From Elainella saxicola E1 (lineage in GTDB: Bacteria > Cyanobacteriota > Cyanobacteriia > Elainellales > Elainellaceae), in assembly GCA_002796835.1 (NCBI GenBank), contig LUGL01000076.1, forward strand, positions 5,675-61,937: a DNA stretch of 56,263 bases, given 5' to 3'. The notes beneath the pieces are model-generated. The model did not search any database. It had not been told where the DNA came from and saw nothing but the letters and a program-made list of their open reading frames with translations. Below, piece by piece: positions 1-9,356 of this stretch (positions are counted from its first letter, which is position 1; each line of letters begins with the position of its first letter). A program made the position numbers and the translations under genes.

Positions 1-261
1 CACCTCACCCTGCTCAGCCCCGTCCAGGATTGGCTTGATCATCTGGAAGTTCACGATCCCCGTCTGGCCCGCTTTCTGTGCAAGCTGATTCCCCCACAAT
101 GCCCCTTTGAGCGAGATGTCAAACTGTTCGGCCACAAAGTGGTTCACATTCCACCCATGTGTAAAATCAATCCGCTGTATGACCAACTCGTCGGTTTGCG
201 CTTCCGGGCGTTGTCTTATCTGGCAGATGACTGCAAAGAGGATGTGTCGAAGTATTGCTAG
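1..261 (+). CDS. Mo-dependent nitrogenase C-terminal domain protein (3' end only)
   Basis: Reading frame 1 is open from the window edge to a TAG at 259-261 and gives 86 residues. The end contains the stretches FERDVKLFGHKVVHIPP, CKINPLYDQLVGLRFRAL and YLADDCKEDV. These match the small cyanobacterial family named after the C-terminal domain of Mo-dependent nitrogenase (Mo-nitro_C). Its function is unknown, and family members occur as free-standing proteins in strains that do not fix nitrogen. The start lies outside the window, so length and upstream context cannot be judged. A different frame of the same stretch is also open but has no recognisable motif. Confidence 0.75.
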   Translation, partial: HLTLLSPVQDWLDHLEVHDPRLARFLCKLIPPQCPFERDVKLFGHKVVHIPPMCKINPLYDQLVGLRFRALSYLADDCKEDVSKYC

Positions 262-359
262 GTGGTTCGATCGCAACGCAGAAAGACTAGAAATTGGTAG
301 AGTGAGCCCTACCCACCTCACTCATCCGTCCAGTCCACGATACTGCTACGAGAACACAG

Positions 360-1433
360 CTAATTTTTAGCTTGCTCAGCGGCCTGCTCCGGATAGATCA
401 GGATCTTGAACGTTTCGGGTGTCGGCGACACCGCCCGATCGACCGCAGCAGCCAGATCACTCAAAGGATAGCGATCGCTCACCAGTGCATCGACATCAAT
501 GCGTTGGTTAAATACGATGTCTGCAGAAAGGGCCTGTAATCGATAGGAGGAGCTGTAGCTGCCGACCAGGTCAATTTCGCGGCGGTACAAAATATTGGGG
601 TTGATTGGAATTTCAACCTCATCTGGAAATTCTGCAAAGAAAAGAATTTTGCCGCCTTTGCGTGTACAGTCGAGCGCCTGGAAGAAGGCTTTTTCACTAG
701 GTACGGCCAGTAAACTGACATCTACGCCCAAACCTTTCGTCAGGACTTGAATTTTGCTGACCAATTCCGGATCGCGGGCATCAAATGCCGCTTCTGCACC
801 AACGCTTAACGCTTTCTCAATTCGGCTTGGGATCAGATCGGTGGCGATCGCCCGACCACCAAAATATTTGACCAACATGATGAACATGAGGCCGATCGGA
901 CCTGCGCCGGTGACGAGCACCGTTTGTCCGGGTTCAATTGCCGCTTTCTTGACGGCCTTCAGGCAGCAATTCGTCGGCTCGACAAAGCTGGCCTGCTCAA
1001 AGGTGATATGGTCTGGAATTTCGATCAGGCCACCATGCTGCACAATATGACCGGGCACTCGCACGTAGTCCGCAAAACCACCGCCACTCGGCGTGAATCC
1101 AGCTGTGGTCGTAATGTTTTTGTAAACCTCACACATGGAATAGTTTTCGTTGAGGCAGTAGTCACAATGCATGCAAGGAATGTGATGCAGCACCACCACG
1201 CGCTGACCGACCTGCCATCCCTGAACAGCCGATCCAGCTGCGGCGATCGTCCCAGCCGTCTCATGACCAAAAATGCGGGGCGGTTCATAGAGCGGATAGA
1301 GAATTTTTTTGATATCAGACTGACACAGGCCAACGACCTGGACCTGCACCAGCACTTCATCTGCGGCAATCTCTGGAACCGGCACTTCCTCGTAACTGAG
1401 CTGCTTAACTCCGCGAAAAACTTGTGCTTTCAT
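360..1433 (-). CDS. Zinc-dependent medium-chain alcohol/polyol dehydrogenase
   Basis: A 357-residue zinc-dependent oxidoreductase that probably oxidises a secondary alcohol, polyol or amino-alcohol with NAD(P). Visible are the catalytic-zinc cysteine in GLCQSDIKK, the GHETAG motif, the structural-zinc cluster CMHCDYCLNENYSMC (C-x2-C-x2-C-x7-C) and the Rossmann motif VTGAGPIGLM. The layout is that of sorbitol and threonine dehydrogenases. The ATG at 1431-1433 (MKAQVFRG) is chosen over an upstream in-frame TTG because the family begins with this segment. The ribosome site is weak. The gene is divergent from the TrkA-like gene at 1637. The substrate cannot be told from sequence. Confidence 0.85.
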   Translation of the reverse strand: MKAQVFRGVKQLSYEEVPVPEIAADEVLVQVQVVGLCQSDIKKILYPLYEPPRIFGHETAGTIAAAGSAVQGWQVGQRVVVLHHIPCMHCDYCLNENYSMCEVYKNITTTAGFTPSGGGFADYVRVPGHIVQHGGLIEIPDHITFEQASFVEPTNCCLKAVKKAAIEPGQTVLVTGAGPIGLMFIMLVKYFGGRAIATDLIPSRIEKALSVGAEAAFDARDPELVSKIQVLTKGLGVDVSLLAVPSEKAFFQALDCTRKGGKILFFAEFPDEVEIPINPNILYRREIDLVGSYSSSYRLQALSADIVFNQRIDVDALVSDRYPLSDLAAAVDRAVSPTPETFKILIYPEQAAEQAKN

Positions 1434-1490
1434 GACGTTTCTTAACAATCCCTTGGCTCAACTCTATCAGGGATCGGCATCCGCGAGAAG

Positions 1491-1561
1491 CATTTGCAGA
1501 CACACTGTTGCAGGCGTACTGTTACAGGTAAGTTGTTGCAAGCATACTATTGCAGACACAC
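1491..1561. repeat. Degenerate tandem repeat, period about 14 bp
   Basis: Five imperfect units related to TGTTGCAGGCATAC lie head to tail: 1491-1505, 1506-1519, 1520-1532, 1533-1547 and 1548-1561. They fill the divergent intergenic region between the dehydrogenase and the TrkA-like gene. They could be binding sites for one regulator or simply slippage products. Confidence 0.5.
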
Positions 1562-1636
1562 GATCTTGCCGCAACAATCGCTTTAGACTCTACAGTAAAA
1601 GCAATCGCACAACAGCAATCACACAAGGAAATCGGT

Positions 1637-2314
1637 ATGTACGTCTTGATTGGTGGAGCAGGATTGATCGGATTAAACTTGGCTCAAAAATTAGTAGACC
1701 TAGGACATACCGTTGCCATTATTGATGTCGATCCCAAGGCCTGTCGCTATGCCAGAGAACAAATGGGCGTGATGGCTTTTGAGGGCAGTGCAGTCAGCAC
1801 CGAAACGTTGTTAGAAGCAGGGGTGCGCAAAGCAGATGCGGTTGCCGCTGCTCTTCGGAATGATGCCCTGAACTTAGCGATGGTTTCTCTCGCAAAACAT
1901 TACGGCGTTTCTCGAATTTTAGTGCGCATGCGGCATAGAGACTTTGCCGAGCCTTACCGCATGGCAGGCGCAACCTCTGTGATTAGCATGACCGATCTGG
2001 CAGTCTCAACTATGGTGAATGCGATCGAATATCCTCAAGTGGAATCCATGATGCATTTTGAGCAAGACCAAATCGAAGTGCTGAAGCTACCAATTCCTGA
2101 AGATTGCCATATTGCTGGCCGTAATCTGGCTCAAATTGCTCAGGATCCTTGCTTCCCAAAGGGATCGCTGATTATTGGCTACCAGGCCCATCCCCATGAG
2201 GACTTAGTGATTCCCAACGGCAATACCGTTCTAGAAGCTGGCTCAACCGTGCTAATGGTCACAAAACCGGGCGCATTGCATGAAGTGATTGATTTCATGC
2301 AGGGATGCAATTAA
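1637..2314 (+). CDS. TrkA-type NAD-binding (RCK) potassium-channel regulatory protein
   Basis: A 225-residue cytoplasmic protein with an N-terminal RCK/TrkA_N Rossmann fold: MYVLIGGAGLIGLNLAQKL is the dinucleotide-binding loop and IIDVDP carries the acidic residue expected at the end of beta-2. A C-terminal TrkA_C-like domain covers roughly residues 135-225. Proteins of this build gate K+ uptake systems (Trk, Ktr) according to NAD(H) or ATP. No channel or transporter subunit is adjacent, so the partner must be elsewhere. The ATG at 1637 is preceded by AAGGAA at 1625-1630. The frame stays open upstream to 1550 without family-like sequence, so the shorter form is preferred. Confidence 0.82.
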   Translation: MYVLIGGAGLIGLNLAQKLVDLGHTVAIIDVDPKACRYAREQMGVMAFEGSAVSTETLLEAGVRKADAVAAALRNDALNLAMVSLAKHYGVSRILVRMRHRDFAEPYRMAGATSVISMTDLAVSTMVNAIEYPQVESMMHFEQDQIEVLKLPIPEDCHIAGRNLAQIAQDPCFPKGSLIIGYQAHPHEDLVIPNGNTVLEAGSTVLMVTKPGALHEVIDFMQGCN

Positions 2315-2709
2315 CAATTTCGCAGATTTCCAACGTTGCAGCCTGCAGCTTCATTGCCTTTATAAAGCGGGCATAAAGTTCGCATGCGTGGAAACCCGGC
2401 GATTTCAAGATTTCGCGTGATTCTAATACGGACCTGGATTTTTGCAAGTATCCGCAGGTTTCAGGCAATCCGTAGATTTCCCCGACTGTGAAGCTCGAAT
2501 TGAAGATTTTACGCTCAAGCGTCTAAATCCGGGCGTTTGAGGCTTTGCTATGACAATCTGAGCATAGGTGAGCCAAACCGATTCCCCCCATCCCTGTCGG
2601 AGGCCACCCGATCGCCAGCCTTTGCCCCACAACCAGGCTACGTATCGCGTTCAGTTTGTGACCGTCAACTGTATTCCGTTCTGACCTGCAAGCATTTCTC
2701 TTAATTCCT
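2315..2709. other. Intergenic region without a convincing gene
   Basis: Between the TrkA-like and DUF4347 genes. Short GATTTC-type motifs recur loosely (near 2330, 2400, 2410, 2455 and 2472), without a clear period. Open frames here have no ribosome site or recognisable protein sequence. Confidence 0.5.
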
Positions 2710-3183
2710 ATGGCACGCCAACTTCATCCCACAGCGCTTGTGATTGTGGACCCCAACGTTGATCAATACGCTCATTTTGCTTACGAAATCGCCCAATTTG
2801 CCCAAGCTGAACTATTCATCCTGGATGAACAGGCAGATGGGATTGAACAAATCACAACAACTCTGACCCATCACCAAGCTTTGCAAAGTTTGCATCTGAT
2901 CTTACCGAGTGAATGTAATCACTTCAGGTTAGGAAATGCTCATCTCACAGCCTTCAACCTCGATCGCTATGGTTGGGACTTGCAGCAATGGGGAGAAGCC
3001 TTCGCGCCTCAAGCCCAGATTTTTCTGCATCGGTGGAACATGCCAGCAGAATTTGAAGTTCCCAATCTGTTCTTAACGCGGCTCTCCTTGCTGACCGGCG
3101 CAAAAGTGGCGATTACCAGTCATTTAGCCTGCGTGGAAGACCCAACAACGCTGGAAGTCGAGACTTTTCCAGTGAGCAGCTAA
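2710..3183 (+). CDS. Stand-alone DUF4347-like domain protein
   Basis: A 157-residue protein covering one DUF4347-type domain from end to end: IVDPNVDQYAHFA near the start, ADGIEQITTTL, LQSLHLIL, RLGNAHLTAFNLDRYG and the final LTGAKVAITSHLACVED. DUF4347 is normally the N-terminal module of large secreted repeat proteins, where it carries an SHG motif and an L-Y-G-C motif. Here these positions read PSECNH and LHRWNM, so the conserved His-Gly and Cys appear lost. There is no signal peptide. The gene ends convergently with the antiporter gene, their stop codons overlapping. Function is unknown; a degenerate or non-catalytic derivative is my inference. Confidence 0.62.
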   Translation: MARQLHPTALVIVDPNVDQYAHFAYEIAQFAQAELFILDEQADGIEQITTTLTHHQALQSLHLILPSECNHFRLGNAHLTAFNLDRYGWDLQQWGEAFAPQAQIFLHRWNMPAEFEVPNLFLTRLSLLTGAKVAITSHLACVEDPTTLEVETFPVSS

Positions 3184-4853
3184 TCTTCTTCGAGGGCAAG
3201 AATTTTCTGATCGATTTGCTGCAATCGCTCCTTCACCACTGAATCCGATAGGATGCCTCGCCGAACCGCCTCTGTCAGCGATCCTTTCTCGACCAGCAAC
3301 AGCCGTTTGCGGATGCCATCTAACCCGACTGGATCCCGCTGACCGGTAGCCACTTCCACAGACCAGCGATCGTGCAAATCTCGTAACGATCGTTCGGCCT
3401 TGGCAATCTGCACCTGATACATCGATCGCATTTCTTCATAAATCGATTTAGGCAACACCCCTGTCTTCAGCATCGCTTCCAACTCATCCTGGGCCGCTTT
3501 GGCTGCAATCAACTGCGCTCGCAAGGCTTCTGTTTGCTGCTGGGCCGGAGAACCACTCGAAAGCCGCAGCCGCTTCACAATCCAAGGTAAGCTCAGCCCT
3601 TGAACTACCAGAGAGAGCAAGACTGCACCAAACACAATGGCAATCAGTTGACTGCGGCCATTCAGGCTTAGAGGCAAACTAAGGGCTAAGGCCATCGAGA
3701 GCGAGCCTTTGATGTTGCCCAAGAAAAGGACATGCTGCCAGCGAAAAGGAATTGGACGATCGAACTGGTGGAGAATGGCCAACAAGGGATAAACCGAGAT
3801 CAGCCGCCCCATTTGATAGGCAAAAACCGCAAGCAACACTGCGGGCAAGGTTTGCCAAAGCTGACTCGGTTCTAGCTCAACCCCAATTAACAAAAAAATG
3901 AAGGTGTTGACGCCAAATCCGGCATATTCCCAGAAGCTATACAGCGTGATGCGGTTGGATGCTGAACTGGAGCGCGACAGGCCAAAATTGCCGACTATCA
4001 GCCCTGCGACCACAACAGCAACCACCCCTGAAACCTCTAGCCAGTGGGCCACTTGAAACGCACCCAACGCCAGCGCCACGGTTAACAAAATGCTGCCTAA
4101 ACTGTCATCCGATCGCGCAAACAGTTCAGCACTCAGGTAACCCAACCCTAAGCCGACGAGCGTACCGCCTAAAATCACCACGACCAATTCCTGCACGCCT
4201 TCAGTAAAGGAAATCATGCCGCGAAGCTGGCTCAGCAAAATCAGATTAAACAGCACAAGCGCCACGCCATCATTAAACAGGCTCTCTCCTTCGACGATCG
4301 TGATTAGCCGCGACGGGACGGCAACCTCCTTAAACACGGCGATCACCGACACCGTATCGGTAATGGCCAAAATGGTGCCCAGCAAAAGTGCCGGAATCCA
4401 ATCCATGCCAGACCCAAACTTTAAAATCACTGCAGTGATCCCTGCGGCAATTGCCACACCAGGTCCGGCCAGTAGGGCGATCGGTTTAACCGTACTGCGG
4501 AGGCGGCTGATATCCGTATTAATTGCTGCCTCAAACAGCAAAATCGGCAGAAATAAATTCAAAATTAGCGAAGAATCTAGCCCAATACTTTTGGGTAAAA
4601 AATCAGCAATGGCCAATCCAGCTAATACGAGACCTGTCACATAGGGAATGCCCAAGCGACGAGAGAGCAAGGCCACTGCTGTCGCCACCAATAGCAAAAT
4701 AATGCCGCTAATCACATAAGCCTCAATGCCTTGGTCTTCCACTAGTCCCAACTCGGTCTTGTTACTGGCTGAAAGCAGCCATTGCGGTGGCAGCAAATCC
4801 AACCCCAGAAACCATGGGAATAAGGGCAGCGTCAAACAGAAAGGCAAATCCAT
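3180..4853 (-). CDS. Na+/H+ antiporter, CPA1 family
   Basis: A 557-residue integral membrane cation/proton exchanger. About twelve hydrophobic segments span residues 45-430. The family signature EGESLFNDGVALVLFN is present, including the Asn-Asp pair of the transport site. A soluble, charged helical tail of about 120 residues follows and probably lies in the cytoplasm as a regulatory domain. The N-terminal 40 residues are hydrophobic and proline-rich and could include an extra helix or an over-extended start; the next family-like segment begins near VEDQGIEAYVISG. It probably takes part in salt and pH homeostasis. It lies downstream of and codirectional with cobB, with a 142-bp gap. Confidence 0.88.
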   Translation of the reverse strand: MDLPFCLTLPLFPWFLGLDLLPPQWLLSASNKTELGLVEDQGIEAYVISGIILLLVATAVALLSRRLGIPYVTGLVLAGLAIADFLPKSIGLDSSLILNLFLPILLFEAAINTDISRLRSTVKPIALLAGPGVAIAAGITAVILKFGSGMDWIPALLLGTILAITDTVSVIAVFKEVAVPSRLITIVEGESLFNDGVALVLFNLILLSQLRGMISFTEGVQELVVVILGGTLVGLGLGYLSAELFARSDDSLGSILLTVALALGAFQVAHWLEVSGVVAVVVAGLIVGNFGLSRSSSASNRITLYSFWEYAGFGVNTFIFLLIGVELEPSQLWQTLPAVLLAVFAYQMGRLISVYPLLAILHQFDRPIPFRWQHVLFLGNIKGSLSMALALSLPLSLNGRSQLIAIVFGAVLLSLVVQGLSLPWIVKRLRLSSGSPAQQQTEALRAQLIAAKAAQDELEAMLKTGVLPKSIYEEMRSMYQVQIAKAERSLRDLHDRWSVEVATGQRDPVGLDGIRKRLLLVEKGSLTEAVRRGILSDSVVKERLQQIDQKILALEED

Positions 4854-4995
4854 ACAAAAAATAAAGGCAGAACAATGAACCCGGAATATTACTATATAGC
4901 GGTTATATCGCCGCCTCCTGCTGGGTTAGACACAATGAGTGCTGCAATTTCTGCCTCAACTTCTGCTCAACGCTTGACTTGGAGCATCAATCTCC

Positions 4996-6390
4996 TCAAT
5001 TGACCTGGGCAAAACGATCGCAGTTTGCAATAAACCGGGCAGGCAATTCCGGACAGGCTCCCCAATGCAAATGAACATAGGAAGCTTGCAGCGCATGTTG
5101 CTGCCACCCTTCTCGCTGCCCCGGAATCGGCCCATCATAGCCCTGAAGATGGTAAAACGGCGTGGCAGGAGGCGTCACCAAAGTCGAACGATGGAATTCA
5201 TGGCCCCAAACGATCGTTCCAGCAGGCATCAGCGGACTGTCTTGTTGCGCGATCGCCCGTCGATAGCCCAAGGTCAACCGCTGCCCCATTTGGGAGGTTG
5301 TGGGCAAAACCCCTATCATCTGCCAGGCTTTCCCTGCAAAATCAATCAGCGATTCTGTTAAATACATCAGGCCCCCACATTCGCCATAGGTCGGCATTCC
5401 AGCCAAAATGGCCGATCGCACCGCCTGTTGAGCCGATTGATTAGCCGCCAGCTCTGCTGCAAACATTTCTGGAAAACCACCGCCAAAATAGAGGCCACTC
5501 ACGCCTTCTGGCAAACTTGTCGCTGTCAGAGGACTCCAGAAAACTAGCTCTGCCCCCAGGGACTCCAACAAATCCCAATTATCGGCATAGTAAAAACTGA
5601 ATGCTTGATCGTAAGCCACCGCAATTCGAGGACGGCTCCTCAGTTTCGGCAACCTGGACTGGGTTATCGATCGAGAGGGTGGATCTGAATTATTGGTCAG
5701 AGTACTCGCTACCCCATCATTCTTGAGTAAGGGTAAAATTCTTGTCCAATCAAATGTCTGCTCACCCAGCGTTGCCAGACGATCGAGCAGTTCGGTCAAT
5801 TCGCTCAGTTCGGCAGTGGGCACGAGGCCGAGATGCCGATCGGGAATGGTGATGTTATCCTGTCGGCGCAGCACGCCCAGAATCGGTAACTCCAAGGGTT
5901 GCAAAGCTGCTTTCAACAAATCTAAATGACGATCGCTGCCCACCCGATTCAAGACGATTCCAGCAAACCGGAGGCGGGGATCAAAGGAACAATAGCCATG
6001 CACCACTGCTGCGATCGATCGAGACAGCCGACTACAGTCCACCACCAGCAAGATGGGCAAATTCAGCAACCGAGCCACATGGGCTGTACTGGCCCAATCG
6101 TCTGCTCCTGTTGCACCATCAAACAAACCCATGACACCCTCAACCAGGGTATATTCTGCCGTTGAGTGCTGGTTGAAACAATGCTGAACATAGGCTTCAG
6201 AAGTTAAAACCGGATCCAAATTACGGCACGATCGGCCTGTCACAACCGTGTGAAACATGGGATCGATATAGTCTGGACCCACTTTGAAGGATTGGACAGA
6301 AGACTGCCAGCGACGCAAAGACGAAAGTAAGGCGAGGGTCACTGTGGTTTTACCAACCCCACTTCTTTCTCCAGCAATTAATAGGGGCAT
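4996..6390 (-). CDS. cbiA: Cobyrinate a,c-diamide synthase (CobB/CbiA)
   Basis: A 464-residue ATP- and glutamine-dependent amidotransferase of cobalamin biosynthesis. The N-terminal half carries the P-loop ERSGVGKTT, FKVGPDYIDP and VEGVMGLFDG. The C-terminal half is a class I glutaminase domain with the nucleophile region PTYGECGGLMYL and the final HLHWGACPE. Length fits the family. The ATG at 6388-6390 (MPLLIAGERSG) is preferred to a GTG 12 bp upstream because the P-loop normally follows within a few residues. The gene is divergent from galE. No other corrin gene is adjacent, as is common in cyanobacteria, where the pathway is scattered. Confidence 0.92.
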   Translation of the reverse strand: MPLLIAGERSGVGKTTVTLALLSSLRRWQSSVQSFKVGPDYIDPMFHTVVTGRSCRNLDPVLTSEAYVQHCFNQHSTAEYTLVEGVMGLFDGATGADDWASTAHVARLLNLPILLVVDCSRLSRSIAAVVHGYCSFDPRLRFAGIVLNRVGSDRHLDLLKAALQPLELPILGVLRRQDNITIPDRHLGLVPTAELSELTELLDRLATLGEQTFDWTRILPLLKNDGVASTLTNNSDPPSRSITQSRLPKLRSRPRIAVAYDQAFSFYYADNWDLLESLGAELVFWSPLTATSLPEGVSGLYFGGGFPEMFAAELAANQSAQQAVRSAILAGMPTYGECGGLMYLTESLIDFAGKAWQMIGVLPTTSQMGQRLTLGYRRAIAQQDSPLMPAGTIVWGHEFHRSTLVTPPATPFYHLQGYDGPIPGQREGWQQHALQASYVHLHWGACPELPARFIANCDRFAQVN

Positions 6391-6630
6391 AAGTGATCTC
6401 ACTTCTCAAGACATAGAGATGGCCTGGATTGGAAAACTGGGTATGTTACGGGATCACCGTAAAGATTAAACAAAGCCAACGGGAAATCCTTAATTTTCAC
6501 GAGTTTAGGCTGATGGACTTGATATAACACAATAGAGACATTGCCCCTTAGTCAGGATAGATGTATCAAGTCTGTCCAGTCATTCGTACTTAATCTGTTC
6601 TTTTCACCTAGACATAAAGGAATTGCAGTT

Positions 6631-7632
6631 GTGGTAGACAAACCAACCATTTTGGTGACCGGAGGCGCAGGATACATTGGCTCACATGCTGTTTTGATGC
6701 TGAAACAGGCAGGATACCCCGTCGTCATCCTCGACAATCTGGTTTATGGCCATCGTGATCTGGTTGAAACCGTGCTTCAAGTCGAGCTAGTTGAAGGGGA
6801 CACGAACGATCGGCCTTTGCTCGATCGGCTGTTTGCGACCCATGACATTGGCGCTGTGATGCATTTCGCGGCCTATGCCTATGTTGGAGAATCGGTGAGC
6901 GATCCCGCTAAATACTACCGAAATAATGTCATCGGCACCATTACCCTGCTGGAAGCCATGCTAGCAGCCAACATCAAACATTTTGTGTTTTCTTCCACCT
7001 GCGCCACCTACGGGATTCCCAAGACAGTCCCCATTCCAGAAGATCATCCCCAATCGCCTATTAATCCCTATGGTGCAACCAAACTGATGGTGGAACAAAT
7101 CCTGGCAGATTTTGATACCGCCTATGGTCTGAAATCAGTCTGTTTCCGCTACTTCAATGCGGCAGGAGCCGATCCGGTAGGGCAACTAGGCGAAGATCAC
7201 CTGCCAGAAACCCATCTCATCCCATTAGTGCTGCAAACTGCGCTGGGCGTGCGTGAATCCGTCTCGGTGTTTGGCACTGATTATCCAACCCCGGATGGCA
7301 CCTGCATTCGCGACTATATTCATGTCATGGATCTCGCCAGCGCTCATGTGTTAGGGCTGGAGTATCTGTTGCAGGGTGGAGAAAGCAACAAGTTTAACCT
7401 GGGCAACGGCAGCGGCTTCTCGGTTAAGCAGGTGATCGAAACTGCTCGGAAAATTACCGGGCGGGAAATCTTAGCAATCGAGCACGATCGTCGCCCTGGG
7501 GATCCACCCGCTCTCATTGGCAGCGGAGAAAAAGCACGAACAGTTCTAGGTTGGCAACCTGAATATGGCGATCTTGAGCAAATCATTAGCCATGCCTGGA
7601 GTTGGCACCAAAAACGGCATCAACCTGCCTAA
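6631..7632 (+). CDS. galE: UDP-glucose 4-epimerase
   Basis: A 333-residue short-chain dehydrogenase-type epimerase interconverting UDP-glucose and UDP-galactose for glycan and lipid headgroup synthesis. The NAD-binding motif GGAGYIGSH is at the N-terminus, followed by FAAYAYVGESV, the catalytic SSTCATYG, the Tyr-x3-Lys pair in YGATKLMVE and the substrate region RYFNAAGAD. The GTG at 6631 is chosen because AAGGAA at 6618-6622 sits 8 nt before it and the length then equals the family norm; the upstream extension to 6541 starts at TTG and lacks family sequence. It converges with ftsZ, 31 bp apart. Confidence 0.93.
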   Translation: MVDKPTILVTGGAGYIGSHAVLMLKQAGYPVVILDNLVYGHRDLVETVLQVELVEGDTNDRPLLDRLFATHDIGAVMHFAAYAYVGESVSDPAKYYRNNVIGTITLLEAMLAANIKHFVFSSTCATYGIPKTVPIPEDHPQSPINPYGATKLMVEQILADFDTAYGLKSVCFRYFNAAGADPVGQLGEDHLPETHLIPLVLQTALGVRESVSVFGTDYPTPDGTCIRDYIHVMDLASAHVLGLEYLLQGGESNKFNLGNGSGFSVKQVIETARKITGREILAIEHDRRPGDPPALIGSGEKARTVLGWQPEYGDLEQIISHAWSWHQKRHQPA

Positions 7633-7663
7633 CCTTTTTAAAGCGAAGGGCATTTACGGGGAA

Positions 7664-8950
7664 TTAACGAGGAGGCCGCCGCCGCTGTAAAAATTCTGGG
7701 ATATCTAACCCAGGTTTTGCTGGACGTGAATCCGGCATTGGTGGTGGCGAAGGAGGCGTAGCTGGAGTGACAGGCATCGTTGGCGATCGCTTGATCGGAG
7801 AAACCCGCGTTGCCTGTTGCTGGGCTGGCGGTGCCTGCACTTCTGCCGAAAATCCGGTAGCAATGACGGTGATTCGGATTTCTCCCTGAAGTCGCTCGTC
7901 CAACACTGCACCAAAGATGATGTTGGCGTTCGGATCAACCGCCTCATAGATAATCTCTGCTGCTGCATTGACTTCATGCAAGGTGAGGTCATGCCCACCT
8001 GTGATATTGAAGACTACTCCTTTCGCCCCATCGATCGAGGATTCCAGCAGAGGAGAAGAAATAGCAGCTGTAGCCGCTTCTCTTGCCCTCGATTTGCCTG
8101 AGCCAATGCCAATGCCCATCAATGCCGATCCAGCATCGGCCATCACCGCCCGAACATCAGCAAAGTCAACATTGACCAGTCCAGGGATCGTAATAATGTC
8201 AGAAATACCTTGAACCCCTTGCCGCAGAATATCATCGGCAACCCGGAACGCTTCCTGCACGGGGGTTTGCTCAGAAATGACAGACAACAGCTTGTCATTC
8301 GGAATAATAATCAGCGTATCAACCCGACTTTGCAATGCGGCAATCCCTTCATCGGCTTGCCGCATCCGGTTTCTGCCTTCAAAGGTAAAGGGCCTCGTCA
8401 CTACCCCAACCGTCAAAGCTCCAACTTCTTTCGCCACTTCTGCCACAACAGGCGCAGCACCCGTGCCCGTTCCGCCTCCCATGCCTGCGGTGATAAACAC
8501 CAAATCGGCTTGTTCTAAAGCAGCGGCAATCTCATCTCGCGACTCTTCTGCTGCTTTTTGGCCAATTCCAGGATTTCCGCCTGCTCCCAATCCGCGCGTC
8601 AGCTTCTGCCCTACTTGCAGCCGATTATGAGCCGAAGCCTGCGTCAGTGCCTGCGCATCCGTATTAACAGACCAAAATTCGACCCCAGCAACCCCGCTGG
8701 AGATCATCCGATTCACCGCGTTACAGCCACCGCCACCAACTCCAATGACCTTAATTCTTGCTACGCTACTTGGCACAATTTCGTCACTCCTCATTTCCTC
8801 AGCCGTTGTTCCTTTGGGATCACGAACTTGCCCCAAGTTTACTCCAGAGTTTGTAAAAGGATTTGCAGCATTCATTGGCACTGAGAAATTGACTGGATCG
8901 GATTCGGAGGAATTTGCGTGGGTAGCCATTAATTTACTACTAAGCGTCAT
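7664..8950 (-). CDS. ftsZ: Cell division protein FtsZ
   Basis: A 428-residue tubulin-like GTPase that polymerises into the division ring. Visible are [15 protein letters not shown], the GTP-binding loop [20 protein letters not shown]-type sequence ([10 protein letters not shown]) and a conserved core to about residue 375. A Pro-rich linker and the C-terminal peptide IPEFLQRRR follow; that peptide is the docking site for ZipN/SepF-type partners. The first 60 residues are a non-conserved, Asn/Ser-rich extension typical of cyanobacterial FtsZ. It lies 406 bp downstream of ftsQ in the same direction, a common cyanobacterial pair. Confidence 0.97.
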   Translation of the reverse strand: MTLSSKLMATHANSSESDPVNFSVPMNAANPFTNSGVNLGQVRDPKGTTAEEMRSDEIVPSSVARIKVIGVGGGGCNAVNRMISSGVAGVEFWSVNTDAQALTQASAHNRLQVGQKLTRGLGAGGNPGIGQKAAEESRDEIAAALEQADLVFITAGMGGGTGTGAAPVVAEVAKEVGALTVGVVTRPFTFEGRNRMRQADEGIAALQSRVDTLIIIPNDKLLSVISEQTPVQEAFRVADDILRQGVQGISDIITIPGLVNVDFADVRAVMADAGSALMGIGIGSGKSRAREAATAAISSPLLESSIDGAKGVVFNITGGHDLTLHEVNAAAEIIYEAVDPNANIIFGAVLDERLQGEIRITVIATGFSAEVQAPPAQQQATRVSPIKRSPTMPVTPATPPSPPPMPDSRPAKPGLDIPEFLQRRRPPR

Positions 8951-9356
8951 TGAATGGAAAAAACAATATTAATCCGGGCAGGTTTTAACTCTAGATAACT
9001 ATAGGCGATGTTGCAGAAAAAACCAAACTAGCTTTTACAGGTCTTTTTGGGCGCAATCCGGGTCATATCAGCGGATTGGGAGTTAATTTTTATGAAAGAA
9101 CATCGCGATTCATGGAATTAATTACGGCTATTCGTTGCCATAGATTTTTCTCTCAACTTTACTTCTTTAAATTGCCGATCAAAACTTACCACTCTCAAAA
9201 GATCGATTTCTAATCTGCCCATGCAGTCTTTGCATGCTTCGTCTACCTAGATAACCAGAGCAACCCACTTTTTTAGCTTATTTTAATCGTTTCAAGTCGG
9301 TCTGTATCAATCCCATTTTGTTTGTTTCACAAGATTCAAGCTCGATCGAACCATGC
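8951..9356. promoter_or_regulatory. ftsQ-ftsZ intergenic region, probable ftsZ promoter region
   Basis: A 406-bp stretch with no credible ORF between ftsQ and ftsZ on the minus strand. It is AT-richer than the flanks and probably contains the ftsZ promoter(s) and 5' leader. I cannot place -10/-35 boxes with confidence. Confidence 0.4.

Noticed and set aside
107-370. Plus-strand ORF of 87 codons at the left edge
   Set aside because: It overlaps in another frame the open reading frame 1-261, which has clear Mo-nitro_C family sequence; the ORF itself has no recognisable motif.
2423-2632. Minus-strand ORF of 69 codons in the gap before the DUF4347 gene
   Set aside because: Low-complexity Gly/Trp/Arg start, no ribosome site, no family features.
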